DNA from: Castellaniella sp041677825
GTDB taxonomy: Bacteria; Pseudomonadota; Gammaproteobacteria; Burkholderiales; Burkholderiaceae_B
DNA: 64,000 nt
Direction: 5' to 3'
NCBI RefSeq assembly: GCF_041677825.1
Contig: NZ_JBAYPG010000011.1
Coordinates: 1-64,000, forward strand
The notes below the pieces were generated by a model, which was not told where the DNA came from, did no database searches, and was given only the letters and a program-made list of their open reading frames with translations. Made by a program: the position numbers and the translations under genes. This document shows, piece after piece, positions 42,644-50,379 of the stretch (positions are counted from its first letter, which is position 1; every line of letters starts with the position of its first letter).

Positions 42644-43648
42644 TCAGTCGACGTAGGCCGGAATGGCGCGTTGCGTGGGTGCCACCTTGGGCACGGCCTG
42701 CCCATCGAGCGTATAGACGGTCATGGATTCCTCATACCAGCGACGCGGCGGTGGGGCACCCCACAGGCTCTGCCTGCGGGGATCGTCCAGATCCCAGGCA
42801 ATGGGCTCGCGCTCGCGGTCAACCGTGAGGTAATCGCCGGTATACAGCTCGAAGCGGTTGCCATCAGGGTCGCGCAGGTACACGAACAGCGCATTCGAGA
42901 TCCCGTGACGCGCCGGCCCACGCTCGATGCTGTCGGCATAGCCCGCGGCCGCCAGCGCATCGCAGGCCCGGATGACACCCATGGGCTCCAGCAGGGAAAA
43001 CCCCGCATGGTGCACGCTTGGCCCGGAGCCGGTCATCACCGCGATGTCATGGATCGTGGGCTTGCGAAACAGCCACGAGCCATAGACCGAATCCGAGGGC
43101 GCGGCGGCGCGCGTGTATTCGGAACAGTAGAAGCCCAGTTCGCGCGTGTACCATTCGTAGCCGACCTGGGCATCGGGTATCAGTATGTTCAGGTGATCCA
43201 GGCGAGTGGGGCAGCCATGGCGATGCAGATGATAGCTCTGCAGCAGCCAGGGCACGGATTCCATCTCGGCAAAATACTCGACCTGGAACCCGAGCGGATC
43301 CTGCACGCGCAGCGCCCGCCCCTGACCAAGTTCTTCACCCGGCTCCAGCCAGCGCATCGGACAACCCAGGCCCTTGAACTTGTGCGCCAGACGTTCCAGA
43401 TCCTCTTCGCTCGCCACCTTGAAGCTGAAATGCCCGATGCCCGCAGTGGGCGAGCGCGTCAGCACGACGCTGTGGTGATCGCGATCTTCGATACCCCGAA
43501 GGTAGATGTGGTTCTCGTCGCGCGCGGTCTCGAACAGGCCGATGGCATCGACATAAAATGCCCGCGCCCGATCCAGGTCCTGGACGAAGTATTCAATATG
43601 CCCCAGCCGCAGGATATTGAAATCGGTCTTTCCTACACGATATTCCAT
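42644..43648 (-). CDS. hpaD: 3,4-Dihydroxyphenylacetate (homoprotocatechuate) 2,3-dioxygenase, vicinal-oxygen-chelate type
   Basis: 334 residues. The ring-cleaving enzyme of the pathway, related to Fe- or Mn-dependent HPCD/MndD of Brevibacterium and Arthrobacter rather than to the LigB-type HpaD of enterobacteria. Predicted metal ligands are His152 (RLDHLNI), His214 (HHAGF) and Glu267 (RFELYTGDY). Second-sphere residues Asn154, His200 and Tyr257 also match HPCD. Two VOC repeats are visible. The ATG at 43648 has AAGGAG upstream; an open frame further upstream crosses the promoter and is rejected. Expression is predicted from hpa box 2. Confidence 0.92.
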   Translation of the reverse strand: MEYRVGKTDFNILRLGHIEYFVQDLDRARAFYVDAIGLFETARDENHIYLRGIEDRDHHSVVLTRSPTAGIGHFSFKVASEEDLERLAHKFKGLGCPMRWLEPGEELGQGRALRVQDPLGFQVEYFAEMESVPWLLQSYHLHRHGCPTRLDHLNILIPDAQVGYEWYTRELGFYCSEYTRAAAPSDSVYGSWLFRKPTIHDIAVMTGSGPSVHHAGFSLLEPMGVIRACDALAAAGYADSIERGPARHGISNALFVYLRDPDGNRFELYTGDYLTVDREREPIAWDLDDPRRQSLWGAPPPRRWYEESMTVYTLDGQAVPKVAPTQRAIPAYVD

Positions 43649-43691
43649 TGGGAGTCTCCTTGGCCACCAAAGTGGTGCTGATGAGTGATTT

Positions 43692-43734
43692 ATTGTGCAC
43701 GCTCCCGTGCGTTGGGTCTGTATCGACCGATACA
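43692..43734 (-). promoter_or_regulatory. hpa box 2 with -10 hexamer (hpaD promoter)
   Basis: TGTATC-GACC-GATACA lies at 43719-43734; the arms extend to 8 bp (43717-43736). On the minus strand a -10-like CACAAT (43697 to 43692) begins 21 bp past the palindrome, placing its centre at -41.5. The predicted leader to hpaD is 37 nt. It sits between the livF stop and hpaD, giving hpaD-ridA-hpaE a promoter separate from the transport genes. Confidence 0.72.
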
Positions 43735-43751
43735 GAACAGGAAAGCCGGCA

Positions 43752-44474
43752 TCACGCGGTTTCTGCACCCAGATAACTGCGCAACACATCGGGATCCCGG
43801 GCCAGGCTGTCGCCAGGGCCCGATTTGATGATGCTGCCCAATTCGATCAGATAGCCCAGGTCGGCATCGCGCAGCGCAACCTTGGCATTCTGCTCGACCA
43901 GCACGATGGTCAGCCCGTCGCGCTGGCGCAGTTCGACGATCACTTTCATGATCTGGTGCACGATCAATGGCGCCAGACCTATCGATGGTTCGTCGAGCAG
44001 CAGGATCCGGGGGCGGGCAATCAGCGCCCGCCCGATCGCCACCATCTGCTGCTCGCCCCCCGACAAGGTGCCCGCCAGTTGCCTGCGCCGCTCGCGCAGC
44101 ACGGGGAACAGGTCGTAGATGCGATCGAGCTCTTGTTTGAAATGCGTCGTCCGGCGTTTCGAATAGGCGCCCAGGCTGAGGTTGTCCTCGACCTTCATCG
44201 AGCCGAACAGCGAGCGGGTCTCGGGCACCAGACAGATGCCGCGGCGCACGCGCTCTTCCACGGACATCATGTCGAGACTGACGCCATCCATCTCGATCGT
44301 CCCGCTGCGCGCCGGCAAGGCGCCCATCAGGGCCTTCAGCAACGTGGTCTTGCCAGCCCCGTTGGCGCCGATCAGGGTGACCAGCTGTCCCGAAGGGACA
44401 TCGAAACTGATGCCGTCGACGGCATTGACCTGCCCATAGGACACCACCAGATTCTTCACACTCAGCGAGCTCAT
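43752..44474 (-). CDS. livF: LIV-type ABC transporter ATP-binding protein (LivF-like)
   Basis: 240 residues, one ATPase domain. Walker A is GANGAGKTTLLKALMG, the signature is LSGGEQQMVAIGRAL and Walker B ILLLDEPSIGLAP. The C-terminus is of the LivF type. It energises import together with the ATPase half of the upstream fusion protein. It lies 3 bp downstream of that gene. In this context it probably serves aromatic-acid uptake. Confidence 0.9.
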   Translation of the reverse strand: MSSLSVKNLVVSYGQVNAVDGISFDVPSGQLVTLIGANGAGKTTLLKALMGALPARSGTIEMDGVSLDMMSVEERVRRGICLVPETRSLFGSMKVEDNLSLGAYSKRRTTHFKQELDRIYDLFPVLRERRRQLAGTLSGGEQQMVAIGRALIARPRILLLDEPSIGLAPLIVHQIMKVIVELRQRDGLTIVLVEQNAKVALRDADLGYLIELGSIIKSGPGDSLARDPDVLRSYLGAETA

Positions 44475-44477
44475 GCG

Positions 44478-46256
44478 TCATTCCCCCAGGTAGGCTGCGA
44501 TCACCAAAGGATTCTGCTGCACGTCCCGCCGCGTACCCTCGGCCAGCAATTGGCCGTAGTTGAGTACGAACAGATAATCCACGCAGCGCATGACCAGATC
44601 CATGTCATGCTCGACCAGCAGCACGGCCATGCCCTGCTCGTCGCGCAGGCGCTGCATCAGCCCGATCAGGGTCTCTTTCTCGGGCCCGCGCAGGCCTGCC
44701 GCGGGCTCATCGAGCAACAGTATCCGCGGGCCCGACATCAGCGCGCGGGCCACCTCGACCAGACGCTGGCTGCCCAACGGCAGGCTGCCGACAGGGCGCA
44801 AGGCCTGGTCATCGAGGCCCACCTGGGTCAATGCCGCGTGGGCCGCGCTGCGCAGGCGCGCTTCCTCCTGGCGATCGAGGCCAAACGCTGCGGCGAACAA
44901 CCCGGCCCGGCCGGTGACGTGACCACCCAGCATCACGTTGTCGAGCACATCCAGTTCGCGCACCAGTTGCACGTGCTGGAATGTCCTGGCCACCCCCTGG
45001 CGGATCACCCTGTGAGCCTGCGCCGGCATCGTGGCGCCATCGAGTACCACCTGCCCGTCGCTGGGCGGAAATACCGACGTGAGTACATTGAACAGCGTGG
45101 ACTTGCCGGCACCATTGGGCCCGATCAGGCCGGTGATGCGACCGGCCGGCACTTCGATGGACACGTCCCGAAGTGCCTGCAGACCGCCAAAACGCTTGCC
45201 GACGGCCTGCGTGGCCAGCAAGGTGTCGCCCTCAGCCCGTTGCGCGGCGGGCAGGGCCGCAGTGGAATCCGACCCGGACGCCTTGCCACGACGGCTGAGA
45301 TAACGCGGATTCATCCAGGTCAACAGGCCCTGCGGCCAGCGCAGCAGCGCCACGATCAGGATGAAACCGAACAGAATGGTCTCCATCTGCCCGGGGATGC
45401 CCAGCAGATTCGCAAAGACATACTGGGCACCCAGTTCGATCAGGGTAAAGGCAATCACGCCCAGAACCGCGCCCAGAGGATGGGCATAGCCCCCCAGCAC
45501 CACCATGATGAGCAGATTGAACGACTCGAAGATGCCGAACGAGCTCGGGCTGACGAAGCGCATGTAGAAGACATACAGGCCCCCGGACAGGGCGGCGAGC
45601 CCCGCCGAGAGCACGAAGATGCGGATCTTGACGCGGGCGACATCGACCCCGACGGCCGCGGCCATCATGGGCGCCGACTTGATGGCCCGGGCGCCGCGCC
45701 CGATACGCCCCTGATAGATGCGGCAAAAGGCCAGATACGTCAGCCCGACCAGGAGCCACGTCAATGCCGACATGCCGCGCACGCCTTGCTCGACGCCGAA
45801 GATCTTCAGCGCCGGAATGCCGGACAGCCCGGATGCGCCCCCCGTGACATCGATGGCCGCCACGAAGCAGACATAGATGGCGATGCCCCAGGCCAGCGTG
45901 GCAAGGGGCAGGTAGTGGCCGCGCAAATGCAGCGTCAGGCGCCCGATGACATAGGCCAGCACCAGATTCGCCAGCAGGGTGACGAAGATGGCGAGCACCG
46001 GATCGACGCCGTAGTCACGCGCCAGAATGGCCGAACCATAGGCCCCCAGGCCCACGAAGGCCACGTGCCCCAGCGACAGCTGGCCGGCCGCCAGCAGAAA
46101 GCCCAGCCCGATGCACACCAGGATGTTGGTGCCCGCGATGGTCAGCACCCCCACGTGATAGGTGGACAGCGTTGCGATCAGCAGCCCCACGACGACCGCA
46201 GTGACCAGAAAACCAGTTCGGTGTGTATCCATGTCCAGATGAGTCCAGTACCGCAT
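44478..46256 (-). CDS. livMG: LIV-type ABC transporter permease (LivM)-ATPase (LivG) fusion
   Basis: 592 residues. Residues ~1-320 form a LivM permease (LIATLSTYHVGVLTIAGTNILVCIGLGFLLAAGQLSLGHVAFVGLGAY; GARAIKSAPMMAAAVGVDVARVKI coupling loop). After a Ser/Ala-rich linker a LivG ATPase follows (Walker A GPNGAGKST, signature LPLGSQRLVEVARAL, Walker B ILLLDEPAAGL, C-terminal helix IAAYLGE). The signature starts LPLGSQ rather than LSxGQ. The first ATG is used; Met9 is an alternative. It lies 9 bp after livH. Confidence 0.9.
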   Translation of the reverse strand: MRYWTHLDMDTHRTGFLVTAVVVGLLIATLSTYHVGVLTIAGTNILVCIGLGFLLAAGQLSLGHVAFVGLGAYGSAILARDYGVDPVLAIFVTLLANLVLAYVIGRLTLHLRGHYLPLATLAWGIAIYVCFVAAIDVTGGASGLSGIPALKIFGVEQGVRGMSALTWLLVGLTYLAFCRIYQGRIGRGARAIKSAPMMAAAVGVDVARVKIRIFVLSAGLAALSGGLYVFYMRFVSPSSFGIFESFNLLIMVVLGGYAHPLGAVLGVIAFTLIELGAQYVFANLLGIPGQMETILFGFILIVALLRWPQGLLTWMNPRYLSRRGKASGSDSTAALPAAQRAEGDTLLATQAVGKRFGGLQALRDVSIEVPAGRITGLIGPNGAGKSTLFNVLTSVFPPSDGQVVLDGATMPAQAHRVIRQGVARTFQHVQLVRELDVLDNVMLGGHVTGRAGLFAAAFGLDRQEEARLRSAAHAALTQVGLDDQALRPVGSLPLGSQRLVEVARALMSGPRILLLDEPAAGLRGPEKETLIGLMQRLRDEQGMAVLLVEHDMDLVMRCVDYLFVLNYGQLLAEGTRRDVQQNPLVIAAYLGE

Positions 46257-46265
46257 GTGTCCCCG

Positions 46266-47297
46266 CTAGTCCAGGTTGTCCAGATCGGCACCCGCACGGG
46301 CATTGCGCCAGATCATGATGGGAATCACCAGGGCAAAGACCACGGCGTCCCGGTAGGAACTGCTCAGGAACGAGGCAAAGGATTCGAAAATGCCCACCAG
46401 AAAGACCCCCAGCACGGCCAGCGGGTAATCCACCAGACCGCCGGTGGCCGCGCCCACGAAGCCCTTGAGGCCCACCACGAAGCCCATTTCGTAGTGGGCC
46501 GTCACCAGGGGGGCCAGCAGCATGCCGCTGGCGGCCGAGAGCGCCGCGGCCAGAAAGAAGCTCAGGCGCCCCGCCATGATCACCGGAATGCCGCAATATT
46601 GCGCGCCACTGCGGTTGATGGACGCCGCGCGCAGCGCCTTGCCCGTCAGCGTGTAGTTGAAGAACAGGAACAGCGCGATCGCCGCCAGCAACGAGAAACC
46701 CATGATGAACAGGGACTGGGCTGCGACATCCACCCCGCCCACGTCGAACCATTGGTCGCTGATGGCCTCGACCGGTATGGGATCGGCGCCCCAGAGCAAG
46801 AGTGCCAGCGGATGCATGATCAGCGAGACCCCGATACTGATGATGACCAGCACGATGATGGGATTGTCAGGCTTGGGCTCCACCGTCAACCTGTAGATGA
46901 TGGGCCCCAGCGCCGCCACCAGCGCGAGCGTGGCCACCATTTGCAGGACCAGCCAGCCAGTGGCCAGGGCCAGCCAGGTCAGTACCGCCAGCACCACGGC
47001 CGCCAGGACGTAGATGGTCGCCAGGCGCCAGGGATTGTGATGCTGGCGCCGCGCGCGCACCACATCGAGCACCAGGCACACCGCCCCGGTGATGGCGACG
47101 ACGTAGATCACGGGGGCAAGCCGCCCCTCCATGAAGGTGGCGAAGGTCAGCGCGCCAAAGGCCACGAATTCCCCCTGGGCGATGTTCACCACCCGCGTGG
47201 TGGTGTAGACCAGCACCAGGCTCAGCCCCACCAAGGTATAGACGGCCCCATTGGTGAGGCCGTCGACCAGCAGGAACAGGCTTGTCAAAGCATCCAT
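46266..47297 (-). CDS. livH: LIV-type ABC transporter permease (LivH)
   Basis: 343 residues, hydrophobic. It has the LivH N-terminal block LVDGLTNGAVYTLVGLSLVLVYTTTRVVNIAQGEFVAFGAL and the coupling loop GKALRAASINRSGAQYCGIPV. An insert of about 45 residues around RARRQHHNPW is longer than in E. coli LivH. The ATG overlaps the receptor stop by one base (TGATG), so receptor and permease are translationally coupled. Confidence 0.9.
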   Translation of the reverse strand: MDALTSLFLLVDGLTNGAVYTLVGLSLVLVYTTTRVVNIAQGEFVAFGALTFATFMEGRLAPVIYVVAITGAVCLVLDVVRARRQHHNPWRLATIYVLAAVVLAVLTWLALATGWLVLQMVATLALVAALGPIIYRLTVEPKPDNPIIVLVIISIGVSLIMHPLALLLWGADPIPVEAISDQWFDVGGVDVAAQSLFIMGFSLLAAIALFLFFNYTLTGKALRAASINRSGAQYCGIPVIMAGRLSFFLAAALSAASGMLLAPLVTAHYEMGFVVGLKGFVGAATGGLVDYPLAVLGVFLVGIFESFASFLSSSYRDAVVFALVIPIMIWRNARAGADLDNLD

Positions 47298-48487
47298 CAA
47301 TCGGCCAGAAGCTTGAATTGCCCGTCTTCGACTTCCACCAGCAGCGTGCTGCGTTCATCGATACCCAGGTGGTTGTCAGGCGAGAAGGTGTAGATCCCGT
47401 TGACGCCCTTGAGATCCTTGACGTTCTCGAGCGCGTCGCGCACCGCCACGCGCGCGGCCGGCAGATCATTCGCATCGACACCCGCCTGGGTCGCCAGCTT
47501 CAGGGCCTCGATGGCCACCAGCATAGTGTCGTTGGCCTGGGCCGAGAACATGTCGACCTTGCCCGGCCCGTACTTCGCGTCGTAGCTCGTGACGAACGCC
47601 TCGATCACCGGCCGCAATGGGTAGTCTGCAGGCAGTTGCTCGCGCACGGTGAAGGGGGTGGCCCCGACGATGGCGCCTTCGACGGCCTTCTTGCCCACGG
47701 CAATGAAGGACGGTGTAGGTGTACCGGCCCCATGGAAGATCGGGCCCTGGTACCCCACCCTGCGCAGCGCGGCCGTGGCCAGCGCCGAAGAGGGCGGAAT
47801 GGCGTGGAAATAGACGGCATCGGGCTTCTCCCTGGAGACCTTCAGCGCCTGGGGCGTGAAGTTGGTATCGCCGCGCGCAAAGCGCTCGTCGGCCACGATG
47901 TTCAGGCCCTTGTCGGCCGCGATATTCTTGAATTCGACCCAGCCCCCCTCGCCGTAGGAGTCATCCAGCCCCATGAAGGCCACGTTCTTGTAGCCCTTGT
48001 CGAGCATGTAGTCTATCGTGTAGGCGATCATCAGACGGTCGGTCAGCGGTGCCTTGAACGTGAACGGGTGCTCGGCCGCCGGGTCGATGACCGAAGCCGC
48101 AGAAGCAAGCGACAGATTGGGGGTGCGGGCTTCGTCGACCACCGGGTTGACGGCCAGCGAAGCCGGTGTGGTGGTGCAGCAGATGACCAGGTGCGCGCCG
48201 TCTTCCTGAATCAGCTTGCGCACGGTATTCACCGACTTGGCCGGATCGGAGCCGTCGTCGTAGTTGATGAAGCGCACCTTGAAGGGCAGCGTGTCATCCT
48301 TGGCGTAGCGATCCTCGAGCAGGTCGAACGTCGAGACGGCACCGGCCGCGATGGCGGATGCGCCGCCCGTGACGGAATTCACGACCCCGACGACAAACTC
48401 CGGGCGCTGCTCTGCCGCCTGGGCAGACTGCGCCAGGCACAATGCGGCCAATGAGGCTGCACAAAAAGACAATCCGAACTTGTTCAT
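47297..48487 (-). CDS. LIV-type ABC transporter substrate-binding protein (copy 2)
   Basis: 396 residues with a signal peptide (NKFGLSFCAASLAALCLAQSAQA). FVVGVVNSVTGGASAIA opens a type I periplasmic-binding fold. It shares with copy 1 the VICCTTTPASLAVNPVV block, FMGLDDSYGEGGWVEF and FHAIPPSSALATAALRRVGYQG. It is first in the receptor-livH-livMG-livF operon, under hpa box 3. GGAG precedes the ATG at 48487. The ligand is probably a hydroxylated phenylacetate or related aromatic acid, inferred from gene neighbours. Confidence 0.88.
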   Translation of the reverse strand: MNKFGLSFCAASLAALCLAQSAQAAEQRPEFVVGVVNSVTGGASAIAAGAVSTFDLLEDRYAKDDTLPFKVRFINYDDGSDPAKSVNTVRKLIQEDGAHLVICCTTTPASLAVNPVVDEARTPNLSLASAASVIDPAAEHPFTFKAPLTDRLMIAYTIDYMLDKGYKNVAFMGLDDSYGEGGWVEFKNIAADKGLNIVADERFARGDTNFTPQALKVSREKPDAVYFHAIPPSSALATAALRRVGYQGPIFHGAGTPTPSFIAVGKKAVEGAIVGATPFTVREQLPADYPLRPVIEAFVTSYDAKYGPGKVDMFSAQANDTMLVAIEALKLATQAGVDANDLPAARVAVRDALENVKDLKGVNGIYTFSPDNHLGIDERSTLLVEVEDGQFKLLAD

Positions 48488-48502
48488 GGCTTCTCCGAGT
48501 AA

Positions 48503-48548
48503 GGTCATGCGAGCCCAGGCACGACGGTCATGCGAGCCCGGGCGCGAC
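48503..48548. repeat. 23-bp tandem duplication in the receptor leader
   Basis: Two adjacent 23-bp copies (48503-48525 and 48526-48548) differ at two positions. They lie between the predicted start site and ATG of receptor copy 2, lengthening its leader to about 99 nt, against about 52 nt for the paralog. Confidence 0.8.
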
Positions 48549-48592
48549 GAATTGCCGCTGTTTTGCATGATGACATTGGACACCGCGACGCC

Positions 48593-48635
48593 AGTCTAGC
48601 AACGCCCGGCCATTGGGGATGTATCGGCCGATACA
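48593..48635 (-). promoter_or_regulatory. hpa box 3 with minus-strand -10 hexamer (receptor-livHMGF promoter)
   Basis: TGTATCGGCCGATACA at 48620-48635 is perfectly symmetric through its centre. On the minus strand TAGACT (48598 to 48593) begins 21 bp past the palindrome, centring the box at -41.5, the same geometry as at the other two boxes. Confidence 0.72.
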
Positions 48636-48663
48636 AAGCCGGACCCGCATGAATGGGTATTTT
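48620..48663 (+). promoter_or_regulatory. hpa box 3 with plus-strand -10 hexamer (hpaG1 promoter)
   Basis: Reading rightward from the same palindrome, TATTTT at 48658-48663 begins 22 bp past it, centring the box at about -42.5. One operator could therefore activate both the transport operon and hpaG1G2FHI. An alternative promoter with TTGACC at 48695 and a poor -10 near 48720 is weaker. Confidence 0.5.
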
Positions 48664-48765
48664 CCCGCACTCGGGCTGGGGGCCGCCGATGCATTTGACC
48701 GATGCGCCGCGACAGTGCAAAGATACCGCGAGATTTCATACACCCGTCGCAACCAGAGGCTTGCC

Positions 48766-49554
48766 GTGAACCCATTTGCCCTTCCCTTGAACGACACCTA
48801 TCTGTGGCGCTGCGACCAGCCCGCCCCCGTTGACGTCCCTCTTGAAACCGCACGGGGCTGGCTCGCGGCAGGGGTGGCTGTGCATGCGCCGGTGCGAGGC
48901 TCGGTGTACGGTACGCTGCTCAATGACCGCCGCGCCCTGCAGGCGCTGGGCGATGCCGTACACCAGCCGCCCTACAAGGCGCCTCCGCAGGCCCCGGTGC
49001 TGTACATCAAGCCGCGCAACACGCTGTGCGCCCATGGCACCCGGGTCGTCGTGCCTGCGGGGGTCGAAGGCCTGCTCGCGGGTGCCGCCCTGGGCGCGGT
49101 GATCGGCACGACGGCCTGCCGGGTGCGCGAACAGGACGCCCTGGCCTGTGTGGCAGGCTATGTCATCGTCAACGACCTGACCGTGCCGCACGACAGTTTC
49201 TACCGCCCGGCCCTGCCCTTCCGTGTCCGCGACCACAGCTGTCCCATGGGGCCCTGGATCCGTGCGGCCCGCCTGCTGCCCGACCCCGATGACGTCACGC
49301 TGTCGGTGTATGTCGACGGCATCCGGCAGCAACAGGCCAGCACCGCCGGCTTCATACGCCCTCTGGGCCGACTGCTGCAGGACATCACGGCCTTCATGAC
49401 GCTGGTTCCGGGCGACGTGCTGCTCACTGGCGTGCCTGCAGAAGCCCCCCTGGTCAGGGCCGGCCAGTCCGTGGCCATCGAAATCGCCGGCCTGGGCCGG
49501 CTGGAAAACCACCTGATCCCGGAATCGCCCTCATTCACTGGAAACAAGCCATGA
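48766..49554 (+). CDS. hpaG1: Fumarylacetoacetase-fold protein, HpaG N-terminal-half homolog
   Basis: 262 residues. It corresponds to the first half of the fused HpaG/HpcE decarboxylase-isomerase of enterobacteria. FAH-fold blocks are VLYIKPRNTLCAHGTRVVVP, VAGYVIVNDLTVPHDSFYRP, and FMTLVPGDVLLTGVPAEAPLV. Where the partner has the metal-binding E-x-E (YECELAVVIG), this copy reads GAALGAVIG, so it may bind no metal by itself. GTG at 48766 is chosen; upstream frame crosses the promoter. It overlaps hpaG2 by 4 bp (ATGA), consistent with a two-subunit enzyme. Confidence 0.82.
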   Translation: MNPFALPLNDTYLWRCDQPAPVDVPLETARGWLAAGVAVHAPVRGSVYGTLLNDRRALQALGDAVHQPPYKAPPQAPVLYIKPRNTLCAHGTRVVVPAGVEGLLAGAALGAVIGTTACRVREQDALACVAGYVIVNDLTVPHDSFYRPALPFRVRDHSCPMGPWIRAARLLPDPDDVTLSVYVDGIRQQQASTAGFIRPLGRLLQDITAFMTLVPGDVLLTGVPAEAPLVRAGQSVAIEIAGLGRLENHLIPESPSFTGNKP

Positions 49555-50330
49555 AACACGCACGCGTCGCCTACGCTGGCGCAATCCATCATGCGACCCC
49601 CCACCCTCGTGGCCTGCAGCTTGCCGACGGCCGCGTGCTGGCCGAAGAGGCCGTCGTCTGGCTGCCGCCCATCGAGGTCGGCACGGTTTTTGCACTGGGC
49701 CTGAATTACGCCGATCACGCAAAAGAGCTGTCCTTCGACAAGCAGGCCGAGCCCCTGGCCTTCATCAAGAGCCCCCAGGCCATCATGGGCCATCGCGGGC
49801 AGACCCGCAGGCCCGCCGACGCCACATTCATGCACTACGAGTGCGAACTGGCCGTGGTGATCGGCCGAACGGCCCGCAACGTGCCCCGCGAAGAGGCGCT
49901 GTCGGTGGTGGCCGGCTATACCGTGGCCAATGACTACGCCATACGCGACTACCTCGAGAACTGGTACCGACCCAATCTGCGCGTCAAGAACCGCGACACC
50001 TGTACGCTGCTGGGCCCGTGGCTGGTGGATGCTGCCGACATCCCGGACCCCGGCAGGCTGCAACTGCGCACCGAAGTCAACGGTTCGACGACCCAGGAAG
50101 GCACCACGGCCGACATGGTGTTCGACATCCCCGAAATCATCGCCTACCTGAGCGGCTTCATGACCCTCGCGGCGGGTGACGTCATCCTCACGGGGACCCC
50201 GAAGGGCGTGGTCGACGTCCAGGTCGGCGATGTGGTGACCACCGAAATCGAGCACATCGGCCGGCTGGTGAGCCATATCGTGGGTGACGAGGTCTTCGGC
50301 ATTCCGGCCGCACCCACCGCAAAAGCCTGA
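49551..50330 (+). CDS. hpaG2: 2-Oxohept-4-ene-1,7-dioate-forming decarboxylase/isomerase, HpaG C-terminal-half homolog
   Basis: 259 residues, FAH fold with intact metal site: HYECELAVVIGRTARNV, VAGYTVANDYAIRDYLENWYRPNLRVKNRDTCTLLGPWLV, and LSGFMTLAAGDVILTGTPKGVVDVQVGDVV. It catalyses decarboxylation of 5-oxopent-3-ene-1,2,5-tricarboxylate and/or isomerisation of 2-hydroxyhepta-2,4-dienedioate. It is coupled to hpaG1 through a 4-bp overlap, and hpaF follows after 49 bp. Confidence 0.88.
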   Translation: MKHARVAYAGAIHHATPHPRGLQLADGRVLAEEAVVWLPPIEVGTVFALGLNYADHAKELSFDKQAEPLAFIKSPQAIMGHRGQTRRPADATFMHYECELAVVIGRTARNVPREEALSVVAGYTVANDYAIRDYLENWYRPNLRVKNRDTCTLLGPWLVDAADIPDPGRLQLRTEVNGSTTQEGTTADMVFDIPEIIAYLSGFMTLAAGDVILTGTPKGVVDVQVGDVVTTEIEHIGRLVSHIVGDEVFGIPAAPTAKA

Positions 50331-50379
50331 CGAGCCCGTCCCGACAGGTCCATCACATCAATTTCATCCAGGAAAGACC

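Noticed and set aside
43695..47393. A 1232-codon open frame on the plus strand across the liv genes
   Set aside because: It is antisense to four clear transporter genes, and its translation is low-complexity His/Gln/Arg-rich. Long antisense frames are expected from GC-rich codon use.
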